A program made the position numbers and the translations under genes. A DNA stretch of 64,000 nt. It comes from Rhodobacter sp. SY28-1 (GTDB lineage Bacteria > Pseudomonadota > Alphaproteobacteria > Rhodobacterales > Rhodobacteraceae). Of this stretch, positions 1-8,337 are shown piece after piece. Below the pieces are notes generated by a model. That model was not told where the DNA came from. It searched no databases and worked only from the letters and a program-made list of their open reading frames with translations. The stretch lies in NCBI RefSeq assembly GCF_005222785.1, contig NZ_STGH01000001.1, positions 1,240,001 through 1,304,000 of the forward strand, read 5' to 3'. The stretch's first letter is position 1. Each line of letters begins with the position of its first letter.

Positions 1-1
1 G

Positions 2-904
2 AAGCACCGCGCCCAGTGGCGCAGCACTCTGGACAACTATGCCATTCCTGAAATTGGCGCGATGCCTGTCGGAGCGATTGATACAGCCGCCGTTCTGCGC
101 TGCCTTCAGCCCATCTGGGCGACAAAGACAGAGACCGCTACCCGCCTTCGCGGGCGGATCGAGGCGGTTCTATCGTGGGCTACGGTGGCCGGGCACAGAA
201 GCGGCGACAACCCGGCGCGCTGGTCTGGTAACCTTAAGGAACTACTGCCAGCGGCCAGCAAGGTAGCAAAGGAAAGCAACCACCCTGCATTGCAACTGGA
301 CGATGCCGCCCCGTGGTTTGCGGACTTGCGGGCGCGCGAGGGCTTCCCGGCGAGAGCATTGGAGTTTCTTGCCCTCACTGCCGCCAGATCGGGCGAGGTG
401 CGGGGCGCAAGGTGGGATGAAATCGACCTTGCTAAGGCCCTTTGGATTGTGCCTGCCCACCGAATGAAAATGCAGCGTGAGCACCGCGTGCCCCTAACTG
501 CGGAAGCGGTTGACCTGTTGAAGGCTCTGCCCCGGCTGGACCGCAACCCTCTGGTGTTTCCGGGGGCCAAGGGTGGGCAGCTTTCTGACATGGCTCTCTC
601 CATGCTTATGAAGCGCCAGCACACGGCGGCAGTTGATCGCGGGGCTGAGGGCTATCTAGACCGCGTGAGCAAGCGTCCTGCCGTGCCTCATGGCTTGCGC
701 AGCACCTTCAGGGATTGGGTGGCAGAGCGGACGCAATATCCGGGCGAAATGGCCGAAGTTGCACTTGCCCACCGGATCAGCAATGCGGTGGAGGCGGCCT
801 ACCGGCGAGGCGATATGATCGAAAAGCGGCGGCGGATGATGGCAGACTGGGCCAACTTCCTGTCTGACCGGGCACTGGGCGGCAACGTGGTGAGGATTGG
901 TTGA
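2..904 (+). CDS. Tyrosine recombinase, P4-type integrase (5' end outside window)
   Basis: The frame is open from base 2, so the true start lies left of the window; about 300 residues are visible. The first visible part is the core-binding region typical of P4-like integrases, with the motif PEIG followed by a conserved PIW. The catalytic domain shows the expected tetrad in order: Arg in ARSGEV, HGLR, Arg/His in LAHR and the nucleophile Tyr in AAYRR. It probably moves the island into and out of the chromosome by site-specific recombination. The stop overlaps the next start by one base (TGATG), which suggests translational coupling with the following unknown gene. Confidence 0.93.
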   Translation, partial: KHRAQWRSTLDNYAIPEIGAMPVGAIDTAAVLRCLQPIWATKTETATRLRGRIEAVLSWATVAGHRSGDNPARWSGNLKELLPAASKVAKESNHPALQLDDAAPWFADLRAREGFPARALEFLALTAARSGEVRGARWDEIDLAKALWIVPAHRMKMQREHRVPLTAEAVDLLKALPRLDRNPLVFPGAKGGQLSDMALSMLMKRQHTAAVDRGAEGYLDRVSKRPAVPHGLRSTFRDWVAERTQYPGEMAEVALAHRISNAVEAAYRRGDMIEKRRRMMADWANFLSDRALGGNVVRIG

Positions 905-1653
905 TGTGGTGCCCCGAGGGTTACATCAGCTTGGCCGAGTTGCTGAATGCTTTCTACACGGTTGCCGATGAAAGGCTCTGGTCTGGTGAGCTTGAGCGGG
1001 GAACAACGGACGCCCCAGAACCCCGCTTTCAAATCGACACCGGCCCACCACATGACGAATGCAAGGCATTTGCCAATTGGCTGATGGGCCGCTTTCTCGA
1101 TCAGTATGCAAACGAGATCCGAGTTGCTTCCCCCAGCGGCTCCGTTCTGCACATTGCACCCAGCCTGCTGATGGTCGAAACTGACGACCCTTTTGACTAC
1201 AATGACTACAGGCAGTTTCCTGAGTCGCGGGACGGTCGCCTTAGGGCAGGGAGCGTTCGCACTGTCTGGATAGACTTCGAAGGCATGAAGATTACCGAGA
1301 ATTTAGCGGGCACATTCGACCAAGTTTTCCGCCCCATTGTGAACTTTCCCCTTTGTATTTCCCTTTCCGCAATACCTATGCAGGCAGAAGCGCTCGTTGA
1401 TAAGGTTCTGGAGCGAGCGAGCATTGAAGCGGAGGAAGCCATCGCTTTCAAAAGTGGAAGCGAGTTTAAGGACATAGTGTTGCAGATGGTTGAGGCTTGG
1501 GACCGTGGCGAAATCACAAACAAAGCTATCGGGAGGATGCGTTTCGGGCGAGGAAGGAAGACAGCCGAATGGCTCGCCCTCTGGCGCGAGCTAGGCATAG
1601 CTCGCCCAGCCGCTTCAACGCCTGGGCGAAAGTCAAAGGGTGGAAATCGGTAA
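904..1653 (+). CDS. Island protein of unknown function
   Basis: This protein of about 249 residues is not recognised. ATG 904 overlaps the integrase stop; a TTG three bases upstream is the alternative start. The N-terminal half is acidic and globular. The last 50 residues are basic, with a likely helical DNA-binding-like tail (motifs NKAIGRMRF and RKTAEWLALWREL), as in resolvase-type helix-turn-helix ends. Coupling to the integrase suggests a role in excision, integration or element control, but this is inferred from position only. Confidence 0.75.
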   Translation: MWCPEGYISLAELLNAFYTVADERLWSGELERGTTDAPEPRFQIDTGPPHDECKAFANWLMGRFLDQYANEIRVASPSGSVLHIAPSLLMVETDDPFDYNDYRQFPESRDGRLRAGSVRTVWIDFEGMKITENLAGTFDQVFRPIVNFPLCISLSAIPMQAEALVDKVLERASIEAEEAIAFKSGSEFKDIVLQMVEAWDRGEITNKAIGRMRFGRGRKTAEWLALWRELGIARPAASTPGRKSKGGNR

Positions 1654-1659
1654 ATCATT

Positions 1660-1679
1660 CGAAACGCTTTTCGATTTTT
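1660..1679 (+). terminator. Short hairpin with T-run after the integrase operon
   Basis: CGAAA (1660-1664) pairs with TTTCG (1669-1673) over a four-base loop and is followed by five T. The stem is short, so it may be weak. Confidence 0.3.
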
Positions 1680-1682
1680 CTG

Positions 1683-1693
1683 CCGAAATTCGG
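1683..1693. promoter_or_regulatory. Palindrome upstream of the AlpA-like gene
   Basis: CCGAA and TTCGG flank one central base (CCGAAATTCGG), 41 bases before the AlpA-like start. It is a plausible operator for the small regulator that follows; nothing else supports this. Confidence 0.3.
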
Positions 1694-1734
1694 TTGGCAT
1701 GTTCATCCCAATGCAACACGCAAAAGGGATGCAC

Positions 1735-1959
1735 ATGATGGCTAAACCCGTAACGCCCGATCCGATCCGCAATGCCTATGCAGCGGACACCGACCTAGCC
1801 GCCCATTTCCGAGTTAGCCGGGCCACAATCTGGCGCTGGGCCAATGAGCGGCAATTTCCCGCCCCCGTGAAACTCTCGCCACAGATCACACGGTGGCGCT
1901 GGGCGGACGTGCAAGCGTGGGAAAAGGCTCCAGAACCCAAGACTGACAAGGTGGCCTGA
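1735..1959 (+). CDS. AlpA-like helix-turn-helix regulator
   Basis: About 74 residues. The protein matches the prophage/satellite AlpA pattern: a single helix-turn-helix (DLAAHFRVSRATIWRW), then a short wing with FPAPVKLS and a TRWRWADVQAW tail. Such proteins switch on excision and replication genes of P4-like elements. Three in-frame ATGs lie at 1729, 1735 and 1738; 1735 fits best because AAAGGG (1723-1728) is then six bases upstream. Its place between integrase and replication ATPase is the usual one for a satellite-type element. Confidence 0.85.
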   Translation: MMAKPVTPDPIRNAYAADTDLAAHFRVSRATIWRWANERQFPAPVKLSPQITRWRWADVQAWEKAPEPKTDKVA

Positions 1960-1968
1960 TTGGGTCGC

Positions 1969-2313
1969 ATGGAAAACCCCGGCGCGCTGGCGGGCGCTAC
2001 CGGCGCTGGGCAGTCTGAACATGCGTTCAAGTCCAAAGAATACCGCCTAAGAGCTGAGCGGGCAACGACCCTGTGCCTTGCGATTGCCGAGTGTGAGCCG
2101 GAGGACGCCGCACCGATCCTCTGGGAGGCGCTGGACGACTTCCACCGTAGAGGCCTTCCTGGTGCCCCTCTGACAAACCTTATGACCCATGCGACCGAAT
2201 GGGCAGGGTGGGCGACGGAGAGTGAGCTGAAGGCCTATGCGGTGGCAGCCGCGAGGCGCATGCCCCCTGCGACGCGAGCGGCCTTCCTGGTCTATCTGGG
2301 GGGCGTAGCGTGA
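1969..2313 (+). CDS. Small island protein of unknown function
   Basis: About 114 residues from ATG 1969, or 117 from TTG 1960, which directly follows the AlpA-like stop. No family is recognised. The sequence is Ala/Glu-rich and helical, with segments such as LWEALDDFHRRGLPGAPL and a C-terminal ATRAAFLVYLGG. It sits inside the same tight rightward row as the AlpA-like and ATPase genes and is probably co-transcribed with them. Confidence 0.7.
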   Translation: MENPGALAGATGAGQSEHAFKSKEYRLRAERATTLCLAIAECEPEDAAPILWEALDDFHRRGLPGAPLTNLMTHATEWAGWATESELKAYAVAAARRMPPATRAAFLVYLGGVA

Positions 2314-2347
2314 TGCAGACCCATCCCAGCGACGGTGAGGGCAAGCC

Positions 2348-3478
2348 ATGAGGCCGGACCATGACTTCACCGACTTAGAAAACGAGTATGAAAGCGAATG
2401 GATGAATTACGCCGATCCCGGCGGACGGAAGCCGGGAAGGACGGGCCGCGCCTTCAAGCTGGTTCGGTTTGCCGACCTGCAGGCGACCGAACCCGACTAC
2501 CTTGTGGAGGGCCTGATCGAGCGCGGGAACATGGTGCTGATCTTCGGCGATCCTGCGGCGGGCAAGTCATTCCTGACCATCGACCTAGGCGCGTGTGTTG
2601 CCACTGGCACCAACTTCCACGGGCGGCCAACCAAAGCAGGGGCGGTGATCTACATCGCCGGAGAGGGGCACTCAGGCCTCGCCCGTCGTCGGATGGCTTG
2701 GGAGGCCGACAAGGGCTTTGCGTTGGCGGATCGGCAAGCCCCGCTCTTTGTCAGCACGGTAGCTGGGAACTTCCTGGATACCGTGACCACAGAGGCGGTG
2801 ATTTCCGAGATCAAGGCGACCGTGGAGAGCGAAGGGCCGCCCGTGCTTATCGTTGTGGACACATTGGCGCGGAACTTCGGAGGGGGCGACGAAAACAGCA
2901 CTTCAGACATGAACCGCTTTATCGCTGCGGTTGATCGCGTAAAGGATCAGTGGACGGGCTGCAGTGCCCTGATTGTTCACCACACTGGGCATGGCAACAA
3001 AACGCGGTCACGCGGTTCCTTCGCACTGACTGGGGCAGTGGACGCGGAATTCAGGGTGGAGAAAGACGGCATGGTCATGACCGTTATCAATACCAAAATG
3101 AAGGATGCGCCGACGCCCGCGCCGATGGCTTTTGATATGGTCGAGATGCAACTGGGGCAGGGCATGACTAGCCTTGCATTGCGCGAAACTGAGGTTCAAA
3201 AGCGTGCTTCCAAGGTTTCCGGTCAGGCTGAAATTGCCCTTCAGGCTTTTGGCGACGCGCTTGCCGATCACGGTGAGAAGAAAGTGGGGGAGAGCTTCCC
3301 ACAGAACCGGCAGTGCGTCTCATTGGAGAGGTGGCGCGAGTATTGCGACCGACACGGTATATCGGGAAGCGAGAACCCGACCACTTGGCGAACCGCATTC
3401 CACAAAGCCAAGAACATCCTGCACAAGAAGGGGATCATACGAATATTGGACGGATATGCTTGGAGGGTCGAGGGATGA
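2348..3478 (+). CDS. RepA-like hexameric helicase/ATPase (AAA_25 type)
   Basis: 376 residues. The RecA-fold core shows Walker A GDPAAGKS at residues 67-74 and a Walker B stretch ending in LIVVD at about 167-171, followed by a conserved HHTGH motif that is typical of RepA/RSF1010-like replicative helicases. The C-terminal part (about 290-376) resembles a winged-helix domain. These proteins unwind origin DNA of plasmids, phages and satellites. The start has GTGAGGG a few bases upstream. An iteron-like repeat block begins two bases after the stop, which supports a replication role. The exact subfamily is not certain. Confidence 0.88.
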   Translation: MRPDHDFTDLENEYESEWMNYADPGGRKPGRTGRAFKLVRFADLQATEPDYLVEGLIERGNMVLIFGDPAAGKSFLTIDLGACVATGTNFHGRPTKAGAVIYIAGEGHSGLARRRMAWEADKGFALADRQAPLFVSTVAGNFLDTVTTEAVISEIKATVESEGPPVLIVVDTLARNFGGGDENSTSDMNRFIAAVDRVKDQWTGCSALIVHHTGHGNKTRSRGSFALTGAVDAEFRVEKDGMVMTVINTKMKDAPTPAPMAFDMVEMQLGQGMTSLALRETEVQKRASKVSGQAEIALQAFGDALADHGEKKVGESFPQNRQCVSLERWREYCDRHGISGSENPTTWRTAFHKAKNILHKKGIIRILDGYAWRVEG

Positions 3479-3480
3479 CC

Positions 3481-3576
3481 GTTCCCGCCGTTCCCAACCG
3501 TTCCATGGAACATTTGGAACGCGGGGCATTTCCGTTCCGTGCGTTCCCTCTCCCTTTGGGAGGGAACGTATGGAAC
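3481..3576. other. GTTCC/GGAAC iteron-like cluster, candidate replication origin
   Basis: Nine copies of GTTCC or its complement lie in 96 bases. Forward copies begin at 3481, 3490, 3500, 3534 and 3543; reverse copies begin at 3507, 3516, 3563 and 3572. Neighbouring same-strand copies are spaced 9-10 bases, close to one helical turn. Copies 3 and 4 form the perfect 12-base palindrome GTTCCATGGAAC, and 3543-3567 folds into a second hairpin with a TTT loop. The position directly behind a RepA-like ATPase suggests an origin or an autoregulatory site. Confidence 0.55.
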
Positions 3577-3648
3577 GCCGGTCACTCGTTGTCGCGCGAC
3601 TCCCCGATCTACACTAAACCTCCCTCAACTAGGCGGAACTGAAACTAC

Positions 3649-4290
3649 ATGCCCAGAAAACCAACGCAAAAGGAGCCGAGGCTCGTCACAGCGGCTGAAA
3701 GTCTCGCAAATGAAATCGCTCGCCTTCCGCAAGGGGAAACTCCGGAAGAAGATCAAGCATTACTCAAATGGGCTGCCGAGAACCTTCACCGCGATCTGCC
3801 CAGAACCGAACTTTCCTGGTCGGATGACGGGGTGTTGCAGATCAAAGCCAAGGGCCGATGGGGCAGGCTATACAAAGGCTCGGGTAACCCCACTGTGGCA
3901 AACGGATTGCTTGCGCACCTGGCCTGCCTAGGCTCGCACAAGAGGCGCACAGACGAGGAAGCGACCAACTTCGCGATTGCCTTCGTTGATGCCATGCAGC
4001 CGCGCGATGCGGCTGAGGCGCTACTACTAACCCAAATGGCGTCGGTTCACCTGGCAACGATGATGCTGGCGCGGCGGTTGAACCACATTGAGAACCTTCC
4101 TCAACAGGACTCTGCCGAGCGCGCCTTAAACAAGCTGGCGCGAAGCTATTCCGTCCAGATGGATACTCTAAAGCGCTACAGATCGAAGGGGCAACAGGTT
4201 GTCCGGGTGGAGCGTGTGACGGTCGAGAATGGGGCGCAGGCAATCGTAGGCAACGTGACCCACGGGGGGAGGGCCGAAGATGAAACCTGA
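3649..4290 (+). CDS. Conserved island protein (213 aa), function unknown
   Basis: 213 residues. I recognise the C-terminal half as a pattern common in alphaproteobacterial islands and phage-like elements: MMLARRLNHIENLPQQ, then SAERALNKLARSY, LKRYRSKGQQ and AIVGNVTHGG. No biochemical role is known to me. The N-terminal part contains a WGRLYKGSGNP segment of unclear function. The gene overlaps the next one by eleven bases, so both are probably translated together. A phage-packaging or DNA-binding adaptor role is possible but unproven. Confidence 0.8.
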   Translation: MPRKPTQKEPRLVTAAESLANEIARLPQGETPEEDQALLKWAAENLHRDLPRTELSWSDDGVLQIKAKGRWGRLYKGSGNPTVANGLLAHLACLGSHKRRTDEEATNFAIAFVDAMQPRDAAEALLLTQMASVHLATMMLARRLNHIENLPQQDSAERALNKLARSYSVQMDTLKRYRSKGQQVVRVERVTVENGAQAIVGNVTHGGRAEDET

Positions 4291-4549
4291 CACCTACCCC
4301 ATGCAAAGAGCCCCACGCTGCACAGCCCATAGCAAGCGCACAGGGCTTCCATGCAGCAATCCGGCAGTCAGAGGCTGGGCAGTCTGCCGGATGCACGGAG
4401 CACGCGGTGGCGCTGGGCCTGGGAAGCTAAATCCCGCATATCGGCACGGGGGGCGGACAAGAGAGGTCCAAGAGCTTCGCCGGTGGGTTTCTGAGCTAAG
4501 CAGGGAAGGCAAGGACGCAGCGCAAACCCTTTGCGGCAACGCTGAATGA
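4280..4549 (+). CDS. HGG-motif small protein with Cys/His cluster
   Basis: 89 residues. The N-terminal third holds a Cys/His pattern (RCTAHS, GLPCSNPA, WAVCRMHGA) that could bind zinc. It is followed by a Gly-rich PGKLNPAYRHGG segment and a basic helix EVQELRRWVSEL. This layout is shared by many short proteins of alphaproteobacterial mobile elements that usually follow the 213-residue family. ATG 4280 lies inside the end of the preceding gene, so translational coupling is likely. Function is unknown. Confidence 0.78.
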   Translation: MKPDTYPMQRAPRCTAHSKRTGLPCSNPAVRGWAVCRMHGARGGAGPGKLNPAYRHGGRTREVQELRRWVSELSREGKDAAQTLCGNAE

Positions 4550-4766
4550 GTAGAGTAGCCGCCTGTCAACCGTATTGATCTGCCTAAGAGGAACTGAGTC
4601 TGGACCCAAGGAAGGCAGACCTTCTGCCGGAAGAAAGGCCACCCAAGACTCCCCACAGAATGCAGTCGTGCCCATCGTCTATTGCACTTGAGCCCGACGC
4701 GTCCAGCATGTAGCTTCTTCTCCTTCTGCACGACGTGGCAACCTGAGCAAGGCTGGGTGAATTTGA

Positions 4767-5816
4767 ATGGCAAACAGAAGAAGCATCGACAGCGACCTTG
4801 GGAGCGAGCGAACTGTACTGTTCTGCCACGTAAAGAACGAAGCACCCTTTATGCTAGAATGGATTGCGTATCACCTCGCGATAGGATTTGATGAAATCGT
4901 CATCTGCTCAAACCCGTCGACAGACGGAACAGAAGAGATTCTGGAAATTCTTTCCAAAGCTGGCCGCATCAAGCATCTAAGGACCACAGTCAGAACTGGA
5001 CAATCTCCGCATGAGGCTGCTGTAGCGGAATTCAATCGATCATGTGGCTACAAGCTAGGGCATTGGTATATGTGGCTGGATGCCGATGAATTTCTAAATG
5101 TGCATGTAGGGACCGGCACCGTATCTGATCTACAAGCTGCGCTCGCAGGATACTCCGGAATTCTGATTAATTGGAGGATATTTGGTTCGAGTGGAAATAC
5201 TACATTCCCAGGAAGATTCATAGATCCCGCATTCACAAAGGCAGCTGCCAGCGGGCGTGTTGCGAACCTTGAAGTAAAGAGCTTCTTCAGGTATGGAGCC
5301 GACTTTAGAGGCTTCTCTCCGAAATTTAGCCACCGCCCATTAATCAACTTTGGGACAGAACTTCATCCTGAGTGCTTTCTGACCGGAAGTGGTAAACCAG
5401 CACTTTACACTTCCGACAGGAATATCGAATGGATCACAGGTGGAGGAGAAAAGTCTTTTCACCTCGTGGAGGAAGCAGAGTTTGGCTGGAAACTTGCGCA
5501 AGTAAATCACTATGCAGTTAGAACCCCAGAGATGTTCAAATTAAAGAGAGCGAGAGGTCGGGCATCAGTTCGCATTGGAAAGACTCAACAGAATGAGCGA
5601 TACCGGGACAACTTCTTCAAGCGCTATGATAAGAACGACGTGGATGATACATCAATTCTTCGTTGGCAATCAAGAACAACCTCAATGATCAACGAATTGT
5701 ATCGGTTGCCTGGGATGGCACAAGTCGTCCAGGATGCAACAGCTAAGACTCAAGCTGAGCTAGCCTCATTGGGCGCAGATAGCTTACCAAATACTGACAG
5801 CGCCAAAAACTCGTAA
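4767..5816 (+). CDS. Glycosyltransferase, family 2 (GT-A fold)
   Basis: 349 residues. The start of the protein (VLFCHVKNEAPFMLEWIAYH) and the metal-binding DxD in WLDADEF at about residues 110-114 are typical of the Glyco_tranf_2_4/GT92-like group, which transfers sugars from nucleotide donors. No signal peptide or membrane segment is seen, so it is probably cytoplasmic. The base composition is clearly more A+T-rich than in the surrounding genes, as in the next two genes, which suggests separate acquisition as cargo. Acceptor and sugar cannot be told. Confidence 0.85.
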   Translation: MANRRSIDSDLGSERTVLFCHVKNEAPFMLEWIAYHLAIGFDEIVICSNPSTDGTEEILEILSKAGRIKHLRTTVRTGQSPHEAAVAEFNRSCGYKLGHWYMWLDADEFLNVHVGTGTVSDLQAALAGYSGILINWRIFGSSGNTTFPGRFIDPAFTKAAASGRVANLEVKSFFRYGADFRGFSPKFSHRPLINFGTELHPECFLTGSGKPALYTSDRNIEWITGGGEKSFHLVEEAEFGWKLAQVNHYAVRTPEMFKLKRARGRASVRIGKTQQNERYRDNFFKRYDKNDVDDTSILRWQSRTTSMINELYRLPGMAQVVQDATAKTQAELASLGADSLPNTDSAKNS

Positions 5817-5833
5817 TGTGGAGACTGCGTTAG

Positions 5834-6706
5834 ATGGATCTACCACAACATTTGCTTGAGCAACTGCTCGCACTTCAATCTGCGGACGGAGCGGTCGAAA
5901 TTGTAGACGTTGGCGCGTCAAACGTCTCGAAAAGAGAGTTGCCGTCCTATACCAATCTTTTGACAAGTGGAATCGGGAGATTAACCGCATTTGAGCCAAA
6001 CAAGGCCGAATACCAGAAATTGGAGAGCAACGAAACTCGAAGGTATCTTCCATATGCGATTGGCAGTGGTGGAAGAGCTGCCCTAAGCATAACTCGAAGC
6101 CCAGGATTTTGCTCGACACTGAGCCCGAACGAGAAGGTTACCTCACAGATTATCGGTTTCTCAAAACTATCGAAGGTAACCTCAAGAATTGAATTGGAAA
6201 CGCACCGACTGGACGACCTACAAGAAATTAGCAGAATCGATTTTCTGAAGATCGACATTCAGGGAGGGGAGCTTGAAGCATTCGCGGGAGCGCGAGAAAA
6301 ACTTCGCAATTGTCTTTGTGTGCAAACTGAGACTGCCTTTGTCCCCATTTATGAAGGTCAGCCGCTCTTTGCGGATCAGGATAGATTTCTTCAGTCGATG
6401 GGCCTGCAATTTTTTGCGTTCGCATCTGTGCATCGTTTCGCATATGAGGGGACTCCGAGAAGGTATCAGAGGCGTCTTTCCCGAACTGACTTGTTGCAGT
6501 GGGTCGACGCCGACGCAATCTACCTCCGAGACTTTACAAGCTGGGAAAACTTAGAAACGTCAGAGCTAAGGCGTCTATTTTTGATCCTATTGCTAAGTTT
6601 CCGTGCAGCCAGCGCGTGTCTGCGGCTCGGCCAAATCCTAGTAGGTCGGGGCGGAATCTCTACAGATCTTCTCGACCAGCTAAAGTCTCACCTTCTGCCT
6701 GATTAG
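5834..6706 (+). CDS. FkbM-family methyltransferase
   Basis: 290 residues. The SAM-binding fold shows EIVDVGASN near residue 25, the acidic FEPN strand near 55, and the family signature DFLKIDIQGGELEAFAGA near 136-153. FkbM enzymes O-methylate sugars or polyketides. The gene follows the first glycosyltransferase by 17 bases on the same strand, so the two are probably an operon for a modified surface glycan or glycosylated protein. Its 3' end overlaps the opposing glycosyltransferase gene by 47 bases. Confidence 0.87.
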   Translation: MDLPQHLLEQLLALQSADGAVEIVDVGASNVSKRELPSYTNLLTSGIGRLTAFEPNKAEYQKLESNETRRYLPYAIGSGGRAALSITRSPGFCSTLSPNEKVTSQIIGFSKLSKVTSRIELETHRLDDLQEISRIDFLKIDIQGGELEAFAGAREKLRNCLCVQTETAFVPIYEGQPLFADQDRFLQSMGLQFFAFASVHRFAYEGTPRRYQRRLSRTDLLQWVDADAIYLRDFTSWENLETSELRRLFLILLLSFRAASACLRLGQILVGRGGISTDLLDQLKSHLLPD

Positions 6707-7622
6707 ACTTTTCAAGCATACGCATTGCACCTTCAGTAAATGCGATTAGTCGTCTTAGTAGCTCATCGCGCTCGCTCGTGGTGTATTTGAGCTCGAACGA
6801 CGTCGGCGTTACGAGAGCTTCTCGAAGCATGGCGCTTGGCTTAGTCGAAGCATAATTGAGAGCCAACTCCTGCAAGTCAGCCTCTGTTGGTAGCCAGCCG
6901 GATAGAATGCGGTCTGCTGTGATTCTCCACTGCAGTGCTTCGCCCTTGCTGTTTCTGCTTCGAAGTCGCATGTTCCAAGATCCAATCAGTAGCTTTGAAA
7001 TGACTTGTTCACGAGACCGAATGGGGAAGTGAGCAATGGACAGTCCAGCGATCTGGCGGGGTTCATAGCCAGAGATCTTTGACCTAATTGAGTGACTTCC
7101 TGGGCGAACCCAAGAATGTCCGAATAGTTCTCTTGGCACCGTCACCTTGTAAAACTGTGGCTTCTCTTTAACTCTGCGATGGACGACACGAACAATGGGA
7201 TTTATCTCGGTCTTGTCGTCTTCGCTAGAAGGTATGTATGTGACCCACGGGAGTCGGATGGGGAACCTCGAATGAGTCAGAATATAGCGGAAGAAGTCCC
7301 GATCGGCGTTGATGAACTCATCGGCGTCAAGCAAGACCACTTGACCTACTCGGTCCGTAAAGGCAGGATCCAACAAACACTCGTTAATGATGCTTGTTTG
7401 CGGATGGCCTGACCTCATATCAGATGTTAGGTCGACACGGTCTCCGAATTCTTGTTGAAGTTTTCGTAGAATGGACATCGTTGAGTCAGCGCTGTCGTTG
7501 TTGACTATTCTTAGTCTGTCTAGAAAGCACAGGTTGTGGCGGACCATTGGCTCGATAATGTCGGCTTCGTTCTTTGCAACGCACAGCCCAACAAGCTCAT
7601 TCTGCATTTCATTTTTCTCCAT
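6660..7622 (-). CDS. Glycosyltransferase, family 2
   Basis: 320 residues. The N-terminal ELVGLCVAKNEADIIEPMVRHN and the DxD in VVLLDADEFI at about residues 96-99 identify a GT-A glycosyltransferase of the same broad group as the gene at 4767. ATG 7622 or the internal ATG 7607 may be used. It points against the FkbM gene and overlaps its 3' end, so the three cargo genes form two convergent units. The composition is A+T-rich for this genome. Substrate is unknown. Confidence 0.85.
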   Translation of the reverse strand: MEKNEMQNELVGLCVAKNEADIIEPMVRHNLCFLDRLRIVNNDSADSTMSILRKLQQEFGDRVDLTSDMRSGHPQTSIINECLLDPAFTDRVGQVVLLDADEFINADRDFFRYILTHSRFPIRLPWVTYIPSSEDDKTEINPIVRVVHRRVKEKPQFYKVTVPRELFGHSWVRPGSHSIRSKISGYEPRQIAGLSIAHFPIRSREQVISKLLIGSWNMRLRSRNSKGEALQWRITADRILSGWLPTEADLQELALNYASTKPSAMLREALVTPTSFELKYTTSERDELLRRLIAFTEGAMRMLEKSNQAEGETLAGREDL

Positions 7623-7902
7623 TCGAGCGGCTTAGTTGCAGCAGTGTGGTAAACCTAGCGTCCATTCTGAAGGACGCGGATTGCGACTGTCTTTGGTGCC
7701 CGCCCGCCACGATTGACGCGCTTCCAAAAGCGATGGTGCGGTCCGTGTTCAACCTTAAATGAACGCTCGCATACTGTGACTGTCGTCAGCATCATCTGCA
7801 CTACCCTAACCGCTCCGAAGACTGAGGCAGTTTGAACGACCACTGAGCGGAGCCGCAAGAGCTTTCATTCACGGTTCTTCTATGGGGCAGCCCACTGGTT
7901 GC

Positions 7903-8217
7903 CTACTCGCAACCGATGCCATCACCGTCCCTGTCTAGATGCGCGCCATACCCTGGATCGCCAATGCGAACGGGCGCTGCCCCAGCAGCACGCGCAGCAG
8001 CGCAGTTGCGGAAGGCTCCGGTCGACCCGGTTGGCTGCGTGAAAAGTGTTTGCGCTTTGGGAGTAGGAGCGCGATGGCAATGATAGTCACCGGTCTTTCG
8101 GTTATTGTGGCATCCGTCTGAGTTGAGCCCACCGCCGTGAGCAAGAACGGGTGTGGGCATGGAAAGCGCCGCCATAACCGCGACGGCGGCGTGCAAAATC
8201 ATGAGGCGAAAGTGCAT
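7903..8217 (-). CDS. Secreted YHYH-like/Excalibur-domain protein
   Basis: 104 residues. A signal peptide covers about residues 1-26 (hydrophobic stretch, cleavage near VLAHG). A His/Cys-rich segment follows (HGGG, GCHNN, GDYHCHR), then an Excalibur calcium-binding domain from about 68 with NCAAARAAG and the DRDGDGIGCE end that gives the family its DxDxDGxxCE signature. Such domains often accompany thermonuclease domains in one protein. Here a thermonuclease gene lies divergently next door, so a shared job in extracellular or periplasmic DNA handling is possible. Confidence 0.85.
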   Translation of the reverse strand: MHFRLMILHAAVAVMAALSMPTPVLAHGGGLNSDGCHNNRKTGDYHCHRAPTPKAQTLFTQPTGSTGAFRNCAAARAAGAAPVRIGDPGYGAHLDRDGDGIGCE

Positions 8218-8337
8218 GGCTAAATCTCCCTACAATCGGGCACACACTCCCTCTGGGTTGTGGCGTTTATGTGTTGTGCACGAGTAAACTATGCGATGCT
8301 GTCACGCGGCCGACGGTCTGAATGGGAAGGAACTGCG

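Noticed and set aside
3481-3576. GTTCC cluster read as a CRISPR array
   Set aside because: The repeat unit is only five bases, occurs in both orientations and lacks spacers of constant length.
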